Source of the DNA: JBDKUD01 sp050943315
GTDB taxonomy: Bacteria; Bacillota; Syntrophomonadia; Syntrophomonadales; Syntrophomonadaceae
Length of the DNA stretch: 22,189 nucleotides
Direction: 5' to 3'
Assembly (NCBI GenBank): GCA_050943315.1
Contig: JBMNOY010000035.1
Coordinates: 1-22,189, forward strand
Made by a program: the position numbers and the translations under genes. How positions within the stretch are numbered: position 1 is the first letter of the stretch; every line of letters starts with the position of its first letter. The notes below the pieces were generated by a model. The model had not been told where the DNA came from, did no database searches, and was given only the letters and a program-made list of their open reading frames with translations. This document shows, one piece after another, positions 8,845 through 16,890 of the stretch.

Positions 8845-9627
8845 ATGAAAATTATAATAACCACAACCCAATCGGGAACGGTAGCCGACTCCGAGAACCT
8901 GAATAAATTCATTTGCTCATCAGGTTTTGAATTTGTAAGCCGTGAACGTAAAAGCATAAAAAGCCTGATTGAGGAAAATCAGGCTGATGCTGTGGCGGTT
9001 TGGGAACCGGAAGGCCCGGTATTATATGTGGAAAATGAAAAATTCTTCTTTCACCCCAGCATGGCGAAAAACCGCATTACTGCTTATAGAAACAAAAATG
9101 CCTGTGATTTAATGGCAAAAGCCTGTGCCATTAAACCAGGTAATGATTTTCTCGATTGTACGCTGGGATTAGGGGCAGATGCTATTGTAGCTTCATACTT
9201 TAGCCAGACTGGCAGAGTAGTCGGTTTAGAAGTATCGCCCGGGATTTATGAAATTGTTAAATGGGGTATGAAGTTATACTGCAGTAGAATGACCTGGCTT
9301 AATGAAGCTATTCATCGTATTGAGATAGTTCATAGTGATCATTACGATTATCTTCGCCGCCAAGAAGATAATTCATTTGATATCGTATATTTTGACCCTA
9401 TGTTTCGCCAGCCGCTATTGCATAGTGAAGCATTGGCCCCGCTCCGCAAATTAGCTGATCATTCTCCTCTGCAAAAGGAGGCCGTCCTCGAAGCCTGCCG
9501 GGTTGCCAGGAGGAGGGTTGTGATGAAGGAACAGGCAGACAGCCAGGAAATGGAGCGACTGGGGTTTAAGAAAGTTCCCGGCAGTAAGCATAACCCGATA
9601 GGTTACGGGGTAATTGAAGTAGGGTAG
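8845..9627 (+). CDS. Class I SAM-dependent methyltransferase (RsmJ/YpiP-like)
   Basis: A 260-residue protein with a Rossmann SAM-binding motif DCTLGLGAD at 104-112, an acidic strand-2 end GLEVSP, and a motif IV FDPMF at 183-187 of the type seen in the RsmJ-like family (PF04445). RsmJ methylates G1516 of 16S rRNA in Proteobacteria. Whether Gram-positive members share that target is not established, so the substrate is left open. The ~90-residue N-terminal part precedes the SAM domain. The start ATG is 2 nt after the mutL stop, with AAGAGG at 8831-8836 as Shine-Dalgarno. A 157-nt gap without a recognisable terminator follows before miaA. Confidence 0.8.
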   Translation: MKIIITTTQSGTVADSENLNKFICSSGFEFVSRERKSIKSLIEENQADAVAVWEPEGPVLYVENEKFFFHPSMAKNRITAYRNKNACDLMAKACAIKPGNDFLDCTLGLGADAIVASYFSQTGRVVGLEVSPGIYEIVKWGMKLYCSRMTWLNEAIHRIEIVHSDHYDYLRRQEDNSFDIVYFDPMFRQPLLHSEALAPLRKLADHSPLQKEAVLEACRVARRRVVMKEQADSQEMERLGFKKVPGSKHNPIGYGVIEVG

Positions 9628-9736
9628 TAATTTTCCGCCTTTTGCATAAGATAATCTGGTATAGAAGGTGTAGTTTTTTAGCTAAATAAGTTCCATAGCG
9701 GTACTTGCTTGGCCTGGTTTATTAGTTTTAAATTTC

Positions 9737-9770
9737 ATCTAAACATATGATTAGATAACAAACATTTGTT
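9737..9770. repeat. Two adjacent palindromes in front of miaA
   Basis: A 20-bp palindrome, ATCTAA-A-CATATG-A-TTAGAT (9737-9756), is broken only by an A-A mismatch. It is directly followed by AACAAA-CA-TTTGTT (9757-9770). Neither has a following U-run, so a terminator is unlikely. They lie immediately 5' of the miaA Shine-Dalgarno and just downstream of a weak promoter-like pair (TTGCTT 9705-9710, TTAAAT 9728-9733). An operator or translational structure is possible. Confidence 0.4.
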
Positions 9771-9784
9771 GGGGTGTCTTGAAA

Positions 9785-10717
9785 ATGCTTAATCTGGCAG
9801 CTTTAGTTGGTCCTACCGCCGCAGGAAAAACCGATATCTCAATTGCATTAGCTCTCCGGCTGAACGGAGAAATAATATCATGTGATTCTATGCAGGTATA
9901 CAAAGGAATGGATATAGGGACAGCTAAAGCTGGCAAATATGAAATGTCAGTGGTCCCCCATCATATGATTGACATTGTTGATCCGGACTATAATTTTACC
10001 GTTGCTGACTATCAGAAAATGACTAAACAATTGATTAAAGATATAAATTCGCGGGGAAGAATACCTATATTGGTTGGCGGCACAGGCCTATATTATCAAG
10101 CCGTGGTAGATGATTATGAATTTTTCCCGGTAGAACACCAAATAAATACCCGTAACAAATGGGAAACTATCTGTAACCAAAAAGGAATTGATTATCTTTA
10201 TAAATGCTTGCAGGAGGTAGACCCCAAATATGCCGGGCTTATAAGTTCCCATGACCGAAAAAGAATTATCAGGGCTTTGGAGGTGTTTGATTTAACCGGG
10301 CAGCCTTTTTCCCTGCTGCAGGTAAAGAATAAAGACCGCTACAATCTGGCTGTTGCAGGAATTTGCCTGGACCGGCCGATTCTATATTCACGAATTGAGG
10401 AAAGAGTAGACAAAATGTTGGACTCCGGACTGATTCAAGAGGTAGAGCTGCTGCGGTCGAAAGGATATGGGCTGGAGTTAAAATCAATGCAGTCCCTGGG
10501 GTACAAACAGGTTTTCTGTTACCTGGAAGGAATGGTTACCTATAAGGAAATGATAGCAGAAATTAAGAGGGAAACTCGTAGATTTGCGAAAAGGCAGTTC
10601 ACCTGGTTTAATAAAGACAAAAGAATATCCTGGTTCGATCCCAATAAATATCCGCATAAAGACGAGTTCATTAAAAATATTTCCGATTATATTGAAGGAC
10701 AATTGTACAGGATGTAG
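9785..10717 (+). CDS. miaA: tRNA dimethylallyltransferase MiaA
   Basis: Transfers the dimethylallyl group from DMAPP to N6 of A37 in tRNAs reading UNN codons, producing the substrate of MiaB (encoded at the window start). The 310-residue product has the P-loop GPTAAGKT at 9-16, CDSMQVYKGMDIGTAK, VPHHMID and VGGTGLYY, and a C-terminal RRFAKRQFTWF segment, all hallmarks of the family. An in-frame TTG lies 6 nt earlier (9779), but the ATG at 9785 is better placed behind the TTGGGGTG Shine-Dalgarno (9769-9776). Hfq is encoded just downstream, as in many bacteria. The tandem palindromes at 9737-9770 lie right before the ribosome site. Confidence 0.97.
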   Translation: MLNLAALVGPTAAGKTDISIALALRLNGEIISCDSMQVYKGMDIGTAKAGKYEMSVVPHHMIDIVDPDYNFTVADYQKMTKQLIKDINSRGRIPILVGGTGLYYQAVVDDYEFFPVEHQINTRNKWETICNQKGIDYLYKCLQEVDPKYAGLISSHDRKRIIRALEVFDLTGQPFSLLQVKNKDRYNLAVAGICLDRPILYSRIEERVDKMLDSGLIQEVELLRSKGYGLELKSMQSLGYKQVFCYLEGMVTYKEMIAEIKRETRRFAKRQFTWFNKDKRISWFDPNKYPHKDEFIKNISDYIEGQLYRM

Positions 10718-10763
10718 AATATCATAGTGGGTATAGAGAGAAATTATGAATGGGGGACTTACT

Positions 10764-11015
10764 TTGAATAATAAAAATCAATTAAATTTGCAGGATGCTT
10801 TCTTAAACCAGGTTAGAAAAGAAAAGATGCCGGTTACCATATTTTTGGTAAATGGGTTTCAAATAAAAGGGATTGTAAAAGGATTCGACAATTTTACGGT
10901 AATAGTAGAATTAGACCAGAGGCAGCAGCTGGTTTACAAACACGCGATATCTACTGTGGCACCCTTAAGACCAATTGCAGTTATAAGCCAGGAGACCAGA
11001 AACGACGAAGAATAA
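10764..11015 (+). CDS. hfq: RNA chaperone Hfq
   Basis: Small Sm-like hexameric RNA-binding protein that pairs small RNAs with mRNAs and binds U-rich and A-rich RNA. Seen: the Sm1 region beginning NLQDAFLNQVRKEK, VTIFLVNGFQIKG, then the Sm2 motif YKHAIST. The distal tail is short and acidic (ETRNDEE), as in Gram-positive Hfq. The frame is open from ATG 10746, but TTG 10764 has GGGGGA at 10752-10757 with a 6-nt spacer and gives an 83-residue product with the typical short lead-in, so I chose it. The gene follows miaA by 46 nt and is closed by a strong terminator at 11030-11059. Confidence 0.95.
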   Translation: MNNKNQLNLQDAFLNQVRKEKMPVTIFLVNGFQIKGIVKGFDNFTVIVELDQRQQLVYKHAISTVAPLRPIAVISQETRNDEE

Positions 11016-11029
11016 GTTATACTTAGCGG

Positions 11030-11059
11030 CAGCCCGGTAAGACCGGGCTGTTTTTTTTT
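11030..11059 (+). terminator. Rho-independent terminator after hfq
   Basis: A perfect 9-bp GC-rich stem, CAGCCCGGT / ACCGGGCTG (11030-11038 with 11042-11050), has a 3-nt loop AAG and is followed by nine T residues (11051-11059). It ends the transcript containing miaA-hfq. Confidence 0.95.
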
Positions 11060-11131
11060 GTATTCTAAAGTAGAACCACTTTTGTCTGTTTATCATATAA
11101 TGTTTTAGAACAGCGGGGGAGTGGTGGCTTT

Positions 11132-12037
11132 ATGGAGATTTCCATGAGATTTATGGAAGAGATACCTGGCAGCGAAGGACAAAACAGCGTACCCTGTCCA
11201 TCGGCTTTAAACCTGGGGCATATTGATAGTTTCAAGGCCTTCGATAATATGATTGGTCTAATGGGCGTTAAAAAGACTTTGACTGAAATTATAGCCTACA
11301 CCTTGATACAGCATAAACGTGACCAGATGCACTTAAAAACCGGCCCGGTAGTTTTACACATGGTCTTTAAAGGCAATCCGGGCACTGGTAAAACCACAGT
11401 GGCCAGAATTCTGGGAAAAGTATTAAATGATGTAGGAGTATTGAGCAAAGGGCATCTAGTAGAGGTTGAACGTGCCGACCTGGTTGGCGAGTACATTGGT
11501 CATACGGCACAAAAGACCAGGGAGATGATCAAGAAGGCAGTGGGTGGAATCTTGTTTGTCGATGAAGCCTATTCACTTGCCCAGGGAGGGGAAAAAGATT
11601 TTGGGCGGGAAGCCATTTCAACAATTGTAAAGGCCATGGAAGACAACCGCGATAATTTAATTGTAATTCTAGCCGGATATTGCCAGGAGATGGAAATATT
11701 CCTGCATTCCAATCCGGGTCTAAGATCACGTTTTCCCATTCACATCCATTTTCCTGATTATGATAGTGAGGAATTGTTTCAAATTGCCTTGCAAATCTAT
11801 GCGGAGAGGGACTATGAATTAACCAGCAGGTGCAGGTGGAAGTTAAAACATCATTTTAATGAGTTTATCAAAAGCCGGCATCCGCATAGCGGGAATGCTC
11901 GATATGCCCGGAACCTGGTGGAGAAGTCTATCCGGCTGCAGGCTTTAAGATTAATAGGAAATAAAGCACCTACCCGTAAGGACCTTACCTGTATCGAAGA
12001 TTTCGACCTTCCTGCCCCCGGGACGATTCAAATATAA
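11132..12037 (+). CDS. spoVK: AAA ATPase, stage V sporulation protein K-like (CbbX/SpoVK family)
   Basis: A 301-residue AAA+ protein with Walker A GNPGTGKTT at 81-89, Walker B ILFVDEAYSL at about 140-149, and the NPGLRSRF arginine-finger region, the pattern of SpoVK and CbbX. In B. subtilis SpoVK is a mother-cell protein needed for late spore maturation. CbbX-type relatives remodel other proteins, and the target here is unknown. Position after hfq and before a ynbB-type gene matches the Bacillus order, apart from missing hflX, and supports the SpoVK name. The ATG at 11132 follows GGGGGAGTGG. In-frame ATGs at 11144 and 11153 are alternatives. The preceding ~70 nt after the hfq terminator should hold its promoter, but I see no convincing one. 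Confidence 0.87.
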   Translation: MEISMRFMEEIPGSEGQNSVPCPSALNLGHIDSFKAFDNMIGLMGVKKTLTEIIAYTLIQHKRDQMHLKTGPVVLHMVFKGNPGTGKTTVARILGKVLNDVGVLSKGHLVEVERADLVGEYIGHTAQKTREMIKKAVGGILFVDEAYSLAQGGEKDFGREAISTIVKAMEDNRDNLIVILAGYCQEMEIFLHSNPGLRSRFPIHIHFPDYDSEELFQIALQIYAERDYELTSRCRWKLKHHFNEFIKSRHPHSGNARYARNLVEKSIRLQALRLIGNKAPTRKDLTCIEDFDLPAPGTIQI

Positions 12038-12148
12038 ATGTCCAATCTGTATGTAATTATCATTATGCCGCCAAGAATTTAGAGTATAAGAAGATACAAT
12101 TTTCATGATAGAATCTTAGTTAAGTTATCGAAAGTGGTGATTGTAGTA

Positions 12149-13378
12149 TTGGATGCATCTAAGTATATATACAAAGCAGAACAGGAAATAGCAGATAAAT
12201 ATGCGGAGTTTGAGGAAAATGCCTATTATAACCAGGAAAAGGTACTGCGGGCTTTTAAACACTGTAAAATTGGCGATTTTCATTTCCATGCTTCTTCTGG
12301 ATACGGGTACGGAGATGTTGGACGGGATACCCTGGAAGAAGTCTATGCTGAAGTGTTTGCTGCTGAGGATGCCCTGGTTCGTGGGCAGGTTGTGTCCGGC
12401 ACCCATGCTATTTCAGCCTGCTTATTCGGGATCCTGCGGCCTGGAGATGAGCTGCTGTCGGTTACCGGAAGCCCATATGATACCCTGGGCAATGTAATAG
12501 GTAAAAATAACAACCTCCGGGGAACCCTAATTGACAGAGGAATAAGTTACCGGGAAGTTTCCCTGAATACTGAATATAAACCTGATTTGCCAAGAATACG
12601 GGAGGAGGTAAGGCGCAACACCAGGATGATTATTATCCAGAGATCACGCGGCTACAGCCTGCGCCCTGCCCTTATGATTGATGAAATAAAAGAAGTTATC
12701 CAAACAGCTCGAGAAGCTAATCCTAAAGCAATAATAATGGTTGATAACTGTTATGGCGAATTTACTGACAGGTTGGAACCAAGCCAGGTAGGTGCTGATT
12801 TAATAGCCGGTTCGCTAATTAAAAACCCCGGGGGAGGACTGGCCCCTTGCGGGGGATACATTGCTGGTAAAAGAGAACTAGTAGAGGAGGTTGCTTTTCA
12901 TCTCACTGCACCTGGGTTAGGAAAAGAACTTGGCAGTTCATTCAACAACCGTCTATTATATCAAGGACTTTTTGTGGCACCCCACGTAGTTTGTCAGGCC
13001 CTAAAAAGTGCCTGCCTGCTAGCCTATTGTTTTCAGCATGGGGGATACCGGGTTTTTCCGGAATGGAATCACCCCCGCGGAGATATAGTGCAGGCTATCC
13101 AGCTTAATAGCGCCGATGAAGTCTTGAAGTTCTGCCAGATAGTACAAAGTAATTCACCGGTAGACAGCAATGTGCAATTGGAATTTTCTGGAATGCCGGG
13201 ATATTCCGATCAGATTGTGATGGCCGCCGGTACGTTTATCCAGGGTTCATCTATCGAGATGTCCTGTGATGCTCCGCTAAGGGAGCCTTATTGTGTATAT
13301 ATTCAGGGTGGGTTGACCTATGAACATTGCCGTTTGGTAATAAGGGAGCTTATTAAAGATTTAATTCTAATAAAATAA
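12149..13378 (+). CDS. ynbB: YnbB-type PLP enzyme (methionine gamma-lyase family / aluminium resistance protein)
   Basis: A fold type I PLP-dependent enzyme of about 409 residues in the family often annotated as aluminium resistance or methionine gamma-lyase-related. The biochemical role is not settled. Seen: an N-terminal NQEKVLRAFKHCKIG segment, SGYGYGDVGRDTLEEVYAEVF, VSGTHAISACLFGILRPGDELLSVTG, the aspartate strand MVDNCYGEF, and the likely Schiff-base Lys at about K225 in SLIKNPGGGLAPCGGYIAG. The frame is open from GTG 12134, but TTG 12149 has the only credible ribosome site (GGTGAT at 12136-12141), so I prefer it. The gene lies between spoVK and glnA as in Bacillus, where hflX and glnR also occur. 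The DUF456 gene follows 14 nt later and is probably cotranscribed. Confidence 0.88.
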   Translation: MDASKYIYKAEQEIADKYAEFEENAYYNQEKVLRAFKHCKIGDFHFHASSGYGYGDVGRDTLEEVYAEVFAAEDALVRGQVVSGTHAISACLFGILRPGDELLSVTGSPYDTLGNVIGKNNNLRGTLIDRGISYREVSLNTEYKPDLPRIREEVRRNTRMIIIQRSRGYSLRPALMIDEIKEVIQTAREANPKAIIMVDNCYGEFTDRLEPSQVGADLIAGSLIKNPGGGLAPCGGYIAGKRELVEEVAFHLTAPGLGKELGSSFNNRLLYQGLFVAPHVVCQALKSACLLAYCFQHGGYRVFPEWNHPRGDIVQAIQLNSADEVLKFCQIVQSNSPVDSNVQLEFSGMPGYSDQIVMAAGTFIQGSSIEMSCDAPLREPYCVYIQGGLTYEHCRLVIRELIKDLILIK

Positions 13379-13392
13379 GGGGAAGATAAGCT

Positions 13393-13872
13393 ATGGACAT
13401 ATTAATTATAGCTGCGGTAATTCTTTTAATACTGGTGGGCGTAGCCGGGACAGTCGTACCGTTTTTACCCGGGGTTCCACTGGTATTTCTGGGGATAGCA
13501 GCTTATGGATGGTACGAAGGATTTAATTTAATTACCGCCAGATACTTAATAGTACTAGCATCTCTTACCATCCTATCCATTGTTATGGACTATGTCTCCT
13601 CAGTAATGGGGGCCAAACTGTTTGGTTCCAGTAAACAAGGAACCTGGGGAGCTTTACTAGGTACAGTTGCGGGAATATTCTTTTTTCCGCCCCTGGGATT
13701 ACTTGTCGGACCTCTGGCAGGGGCAATAATTGGAGAAACCCTGGCCGGAAATGACCTTAATAAAGCAGTCAAAGTAGGTTTGGGAACGGTGGCCGGCCTT
13801 TTTACCGGGATGATATTTAATATTGTTCTGGTGGCAGGGATGATTATATCTTTCCTTATCAAGGCATTTTAA
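13393..13872 (+). CDS. DUF456 family small integral membrane protein
   Basis: A 159-residue, very hydrophobic protein of the DUF456 family, of unknown function. I see about four to five membrane segments: residues ~2-20 (ILIIAAVILLILVGVAGTVV), a PFLPGVPLVFLGIAAYGW hairpin, ~50-70, a glycine-rich ~90-115 stretch (GALLGTVAGIFFFPPLGLLVG) and ~130-157. The Gly-rich GxxxG repeats typical of the family are present. The ATG has AAGGGGA at 13377-13383 as Shine-Dalgarno and lies 14 nt after the PLP-enzyme gene. No terminator separates it from glnA 82 nt downstream. Confidence 0.85.
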   Translation: MDILIIAAVILLILVGVAGTVVPFLPGVPLVFLGIAAYGWYEGFNLITARYLIVLASLTILSIVMDYVSSVMGAKLFGSSKQGTWGALLGTVAGIFFFPPLGLLVGPLAGAIIGETLAGNDLNKAVKVGLGTVAGLFTGMIFNIVLVAGMIISFLIKAF

Positions 13873-13954
13873 TTGATGAAATAATATAAGTATGATACTC
13901 TGATTAAGTTATATTCCGGTGTTTAAAATAAATTAGCGGATGTTGGAGGGTATT

Positions 13955-15283
13955 ATGGACAAAGAATATATTCTAAAAAAGGCCAAAGAAGAAAAAGTAA
14001 ATTTAATCAGGCTGCAATTTACTGACATCCTGGGGGTTATGAAAAGTGTTTCTATTACCATTGACCAGTTAGAAAAAGCCCTTGATGGGGAATTGATGTT
14101 TGACGGTTCCTCTATTGAAGGTTTTGTCAGAATTGAGGAATCTGATATGTATTTGAGACCTGATCCTAATACTTTCTTGATTTTACCCTGGGTTAGTCAT
14201 AGTTCACAAGGTAAGACAGCCAGATTGATTTGTGATATTTATAATCCCGACCATCAGCCTTTTATTGGTTCGCCTCGTTATGCCTTAATCAGGGCCTTGA
14301 ACGAGGCGGAGGAAATGGGCTACACTATGCAGGTAGGCCCGGAACCGGAATTTTTCATGTTTCAGCTGGATGAATTTGGTCAGCCTACTTTGGAGACCAA
14401 TGATAAAGCCGGTTATTTTGATTTACCCCCGGTAGATAAGGGTGAAGATGCCCGCCGGGATATGGTTGAAACCCTGCAGAAAATGGGGTTCGAGATTGAA
14501 GCCGCTCATCATGAGGTTGCACCTGGTCAGCATGAAATAGACTTTAAGTATACTAATGCATTAACAACTGCGGATAACATTGTAACTTTTAGAATTGTAG
14601 TGAGAACAGTTGCCCAGATGCATGGTTTACATGCTACCTTTATGCCCAAACCGGTTTATGGTATAAATGGATCAGGCATGCATTTGCACATTTCGCTTTT
14701 TAAGGATGGCCAAAATATATTCTATGATGCGGAACGTGAAGATGGATTAAGTGACACCTGCCGCTTTTTCATGGGTGGTGTGCTGCAACATGCCCGGGCT
14801 ATCTCGGCCATCACCAGTCCCACAGTTAATTCCTATAAACGTTTAGTACCTGGTTACGAAGCCCCTATCTATATTGCCTGGTCATACCGTAACCGCAGTC
14901 CTCTGATTAGAATCCCGGCCCGGCGCGGTATAGGCACCCGCATTGAACTGCGCAATCCTGATCCCACCTGTAACCCCTACCTGGGCCTGACCGTAATTCT
15001 TAAAGCGGGGCTGGATGGAATTAAGAATAGGATTGAACCATCGGCACCAGTTGAACAGAATATTTATGAGATGGATTTGGCTACCCGCAAAGTGAAGGGA
15101 ATCAAATCTTTGCCGGAAAATTTATATGAAGCTATTGATGAACTGAGTAAAGACAGACTGGTACAGGAAGCCCTGGGTCCTCATATCTACTCCAGGTTCG
15201 TATGTGCGAAAATGAGGGAATGGGAAAATTACAGTTCCCGCATTTATGACTGGGAGATAGATGAGTATCTGGAGAAATTCTAG
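13955..15283 (+). CDS. glnA: Glutamine synthetase type I-alpha
   Basis: ATP-dependent glutamine synthetase of 442 residues, the main ammonia-assimilation enzyme, a dodecamer in the cytoplasm. Motifs: FDGSSIEGF, GPEPEFFMF, a catalytic GINGSGMHLH stretch, the flap SYKRLVPGYEAP with Glu at about 302, and RNRSPLIRIPA. R59 in EGFVRIEES matches the Arg that defines feedback-inhibited GSI-alpha (Arg62 in B. subtilis), and the length lacks the GSI-beta insertion. I chose ATG 13955 because GGAGG (13945-13949) lies 5 nt before it; the upstream ATG 13940 has no site and adds an atypical extension. I found no TGTNA-N7-TNACA GlnR box upstream and no glnR gene, so regulation differs from Bacillus. Confidence 0.98.
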   Translation: MDKEYILKKAKEEKVNLIRLQFTDILGVMKSVSITIDQLEKALDGELMFDGSSIEGFVRIEESDMYLRPDPNTFLILPWVSHSSQGKTARLICDIYNPDHQPFIGSPRYALIRALNEAEEMGYTMQVGPEPEFFMFQLDEFGQPTLETNDKAGYFDLPPVDKGEDARRDMVETLQKMGFEIEAAHHEVAPGQHEIDFKYTNALTTADNIVTFRIVVRTVAQMHGLHATFMPKPVYGINGSGMHLHISLFKDGQNIFYDAEREDGLSDTCRFFMGGVLQHARAISAITSPTVNSYKRLVPGYEAPIYIAWSYRNRSPLIRIPARRGIGTRIELRNPDPTCNPYLGLTVILKAGLDGIKNRIEPSAPVEQNIYEMDLATRKVKGIKSLPENLYEAIDELSKDRLVQEALGPHIYSRFVCAKMREWENYSSRIYDWEIDEYLEKF

Positions 15284-15320
15284 GATGAGCTAACGCCAAT
15301 AGTATTTGCTAAATATACGA

Positions 15321-15348
15321 AAGAGTCACCGAATTTGTGGTGACTCTT
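15321..15348. terminator. Convergent terminator between glnA and lexA
   Basis: A perfect 10-bp stem, AAGAGTCACC (15321-15330) with GGTGACTCTT (15339-15348), has an 8-nt loop. It is followed by AATTTTAT on the plus strand, and the minus-strand trailer is AT-rich. It lies between the stops of glnA (+) and lexA (-) and probably serves both. Confidence 0.8.
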
Positions 15349-15376
15349 AATTTTATAAACCGGCCGGGTCAAGTTA

Positions 15377-15988
15377 TTAAAATTTGCGTAATAAGCCTTC
15401 AACTTTACCCAAAATGGTAACTGTAGGAACAATAATCGGCTGCATAGCACTGTTGGCTGGGCGCAATTCAATATAGTCATCATATTTAAAATATCGTTTT
15501 ACGGTGGCCTCATCCTCCAGCAAAGCTACAATAATTTCGCCATTGTTGGCATCTGGCTGTTCCCTTACAATAAGGTAATCACCATTTAGTATACCTGCCT
15601 CAACCATACTTTCCCCTTTTACGCGAAGAATAAAGTGAGTACCACTGCCAATAAAATCAACCGGTACCGGGAAGTAAGTTTCAATGTTTTCCGCAGCTAA
15701 AATAGGTGTCCCGGCGGCCACATATCCAACCACCGGCAGTTCAACCGTATCCGCAACAGGTTTATCTTGATCCATATCTACTGGAATTATAGCCCTTGGA
15801 GTAGAAGGATCGCGCTTGAGTAATCCCATCTGTTCCAGCTGAACCAGGTGAGCATGTACGGTGGAGCTGGATTTCAGCCCTACCGCCTGGCCGATTTCAC
15901 GCACTGATGGCGGATACCCGGCACGGTTAATTTTTTCCCGAATATACTGGAGTATAATCTGTTGCCTTTTACTAGGAACTTTACGCAT
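15377..15988 (-). CDS. lexA: SOS repressor LexA
   Basis: Transcriptional repressor of the DNA-damage response, inactivated by RecA-stimulated self-cleavage. The 203-residue product has the N-terminal winged helix (residues 1-66, recognition region near VGLKSSSTVHAHL), the Ala92-Gly93 cleavage site in YVAAGTP, the catalytic Ser127 in KGESM and Lys164 in EATVKRY. Spacing matches B. subtilis LexA. The frame extends upstream to 16021, but ATG 15988 has an AGGAGGAT Shine-Dalgarno (complement of 15992-15998) and gives the family N-terminus MRKVPSKRQQ. A likely LexA operator lies 47-60 bp upstream, indicating autoregulation. The upstream neighbour on the same strand is the TtcA-like gene, 66 nt away. 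Confidence 0.97.
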   Translation of the reverse strand: MRKVPSKRQQIILQYIREKINRAGYPPSVREIGQAVGLKSSSTVHAHLVQLEQMGLLKRDPSTPRAIIPVDMDQDKPVADTVELPVVGYVAAGTPILAAENIETYFPVPVDFIGSGTHFILRVKGESMVEAGILNGDYLIVREQPDANNGEIIVALLEDEATVKRYFKYDDYIELRPANSAMQPIIVPTVTILGKVEGLLRKF

Positions 15989-16034
15989 ATTATCCTCCTG
16001 GTTTTTGTTTGATTGTAACATTAAATTAGGTAAA

Positions 16035-16048
16035 AAAACATCTGTTCG
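16035..16048 (-). promoter_or_regulatory. Putative LexA operator (SOS box) upstream of lexA
   Basis: On the lexA strand the site reads CGAACAGATGTTTT, 11 of 14 matches to the Gram-positive consensus CGAACATATGTTCG, with one perfect half-site (CGAAC). It lies upstream of a TACAAT -10-like hexamer (complement of about 16014-16019) and overlaps the expected -35 position, as expected for LexA self-repression. Confidence 0.65.
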
Positions 16049-16054
16049 CTAAAA

Positions 16055-16780
16055 TTAGGAGTGCCAAAAACAATCCGGCCCAACATTCTCGATGCTGGAC
16101 AAGAAGTTCTTGCGGGCATTTGGATACCTTGCTTCAATAGTATTTAGCAACTCGGCAATTTCACTCCGCCTGGTTTTTCCGTCTGCCGGACACTTATTAA
16201 TTATCGGCGGAAAGGAATATTCCTTAATAAAGGTGCGAATATGTTTTTCCTCTACGTATATAAGCGGGCGAATTACGGTTAGATCGGTACGATCCAGATA
16301 AGTTTTGGGTTTGAAGACATTAAACCGTCCCTCAAATAGCATCGATAAAAATAATGTATTAACTACATCATCCAGATGGTGCCCAAGCGCTACTTTATTA
16401 CAACCGTTATTCTTGGCCACCCGGTTCAACGCACCGCGGCGAAGGTTGGCACACAGGGAGCAGGGATTAGTTTCCTCACGGGCTTTAAAGACTATATGAC
16501 CTATATTGGTTTTCTCCACCAGTATAGGCAAATCAAGTGATGCGCATAAATCGGTCAAATGCGAATTATCATTCTCCCAGCCCAGATCAACAACTATCGG
16601 TAATAGCTCGAATTCAAGAGGGGTATATTTCTTCAGTAAACATAGAAAATATAACATGGTGATACTGTCTTTACCCCCCGAAAGACCGACCGCTATTTTA
16701 TCGCCATTCTCAATAAGGTTATATTTAAGATTGGCATCACGTACTTTTTTGAAGATTAGTTTTTCATTTTTCTTACCCAT
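16055..16780 (-). CDS. TtcA-like tRNA thiolation ATPase (PP-loop family)
   Basis: A 241-residue PP-loop ATPase. It has the adenylation motif SGGKDS at 34-39, a CxxC pair C107/C110 in NPCSLCANLRRGAL, GHHLDDVVNTL, and a third Cys in NKCPADGKTRRSE. These are features of TtcA, which uses a [4Fe-4S] cluster to make 2-thiocytidine at tRNA position 32. Related PP-loop thiolases modify other positions, so the exact base is inferred. Two in-frame ATGs exist. The one at 16801 lacks a ribosome site, while 16780 has AGGAG upstream with a long 13-nt spacer, so I chose 16780 with moderate confidence. It is followed by lexA, which has its own operator-bearing promoter region, and sits downstream of the glcF terminator. 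Confidence 0.85.
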   Translation of the reverse strand: MGKKNEKLIFKKVRDANLKYNLIENGDKIAVGLSGGKDSITMLYFLCLLKKYTPLEFELLPIVVDLGWENDNSHLTDLCASLDLPILVEKTNIGHIVFKAREETNPCSLCANLRRGALNRVAKNNGCNKVALGHHLDDVVNTLFLSMLFEGRFNVFKPKTYLDRTDLTVIRPLIYVEEKHIRTFIKEYSFPPIINKCPADGKTRRSEIAELLNTIEARYPNARKNFLSSIENVGPDCFWHS

Positions 16781-16843
16781 AACAACAATTTTTCTCCTCA
16801 ACCAGTTAACCTATACAAATAATAATATAAGGTATCAGACTCA

Positions 16844-16874
16844 AAAAGTCCGGTGCACTAAACACCGGACTTTT
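16844..16874 (-). terminator. Terminator after the glcD-glcF pair
   Basis: A 12-bp perfect stem, AAAAGTCCGGTG (16844-16855) with CACCGGACTTTT (16863-16874), has a 7-nt loop. Read on the minus strand, the 3' arm runs into a five-T tract (ACTTTTTGAG). It lies 17 nt past the glcF stop and closes that operon. Confidence 0.88.
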
Positions 16875-16890
16875 AAGCGCGATATTCGCA

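Noticed and set aside
11094..11101. CATATAAT before spoVK as a sigma-E -10 element
   Set aside because: No matching -35 element at the right distance; a chance AT-rich match is likely.
13873..13954. GlnR/TnrA-type operator upstream of glnA
   Set aside because: No TGTNA-N7-TNACA sequence found on either strand.
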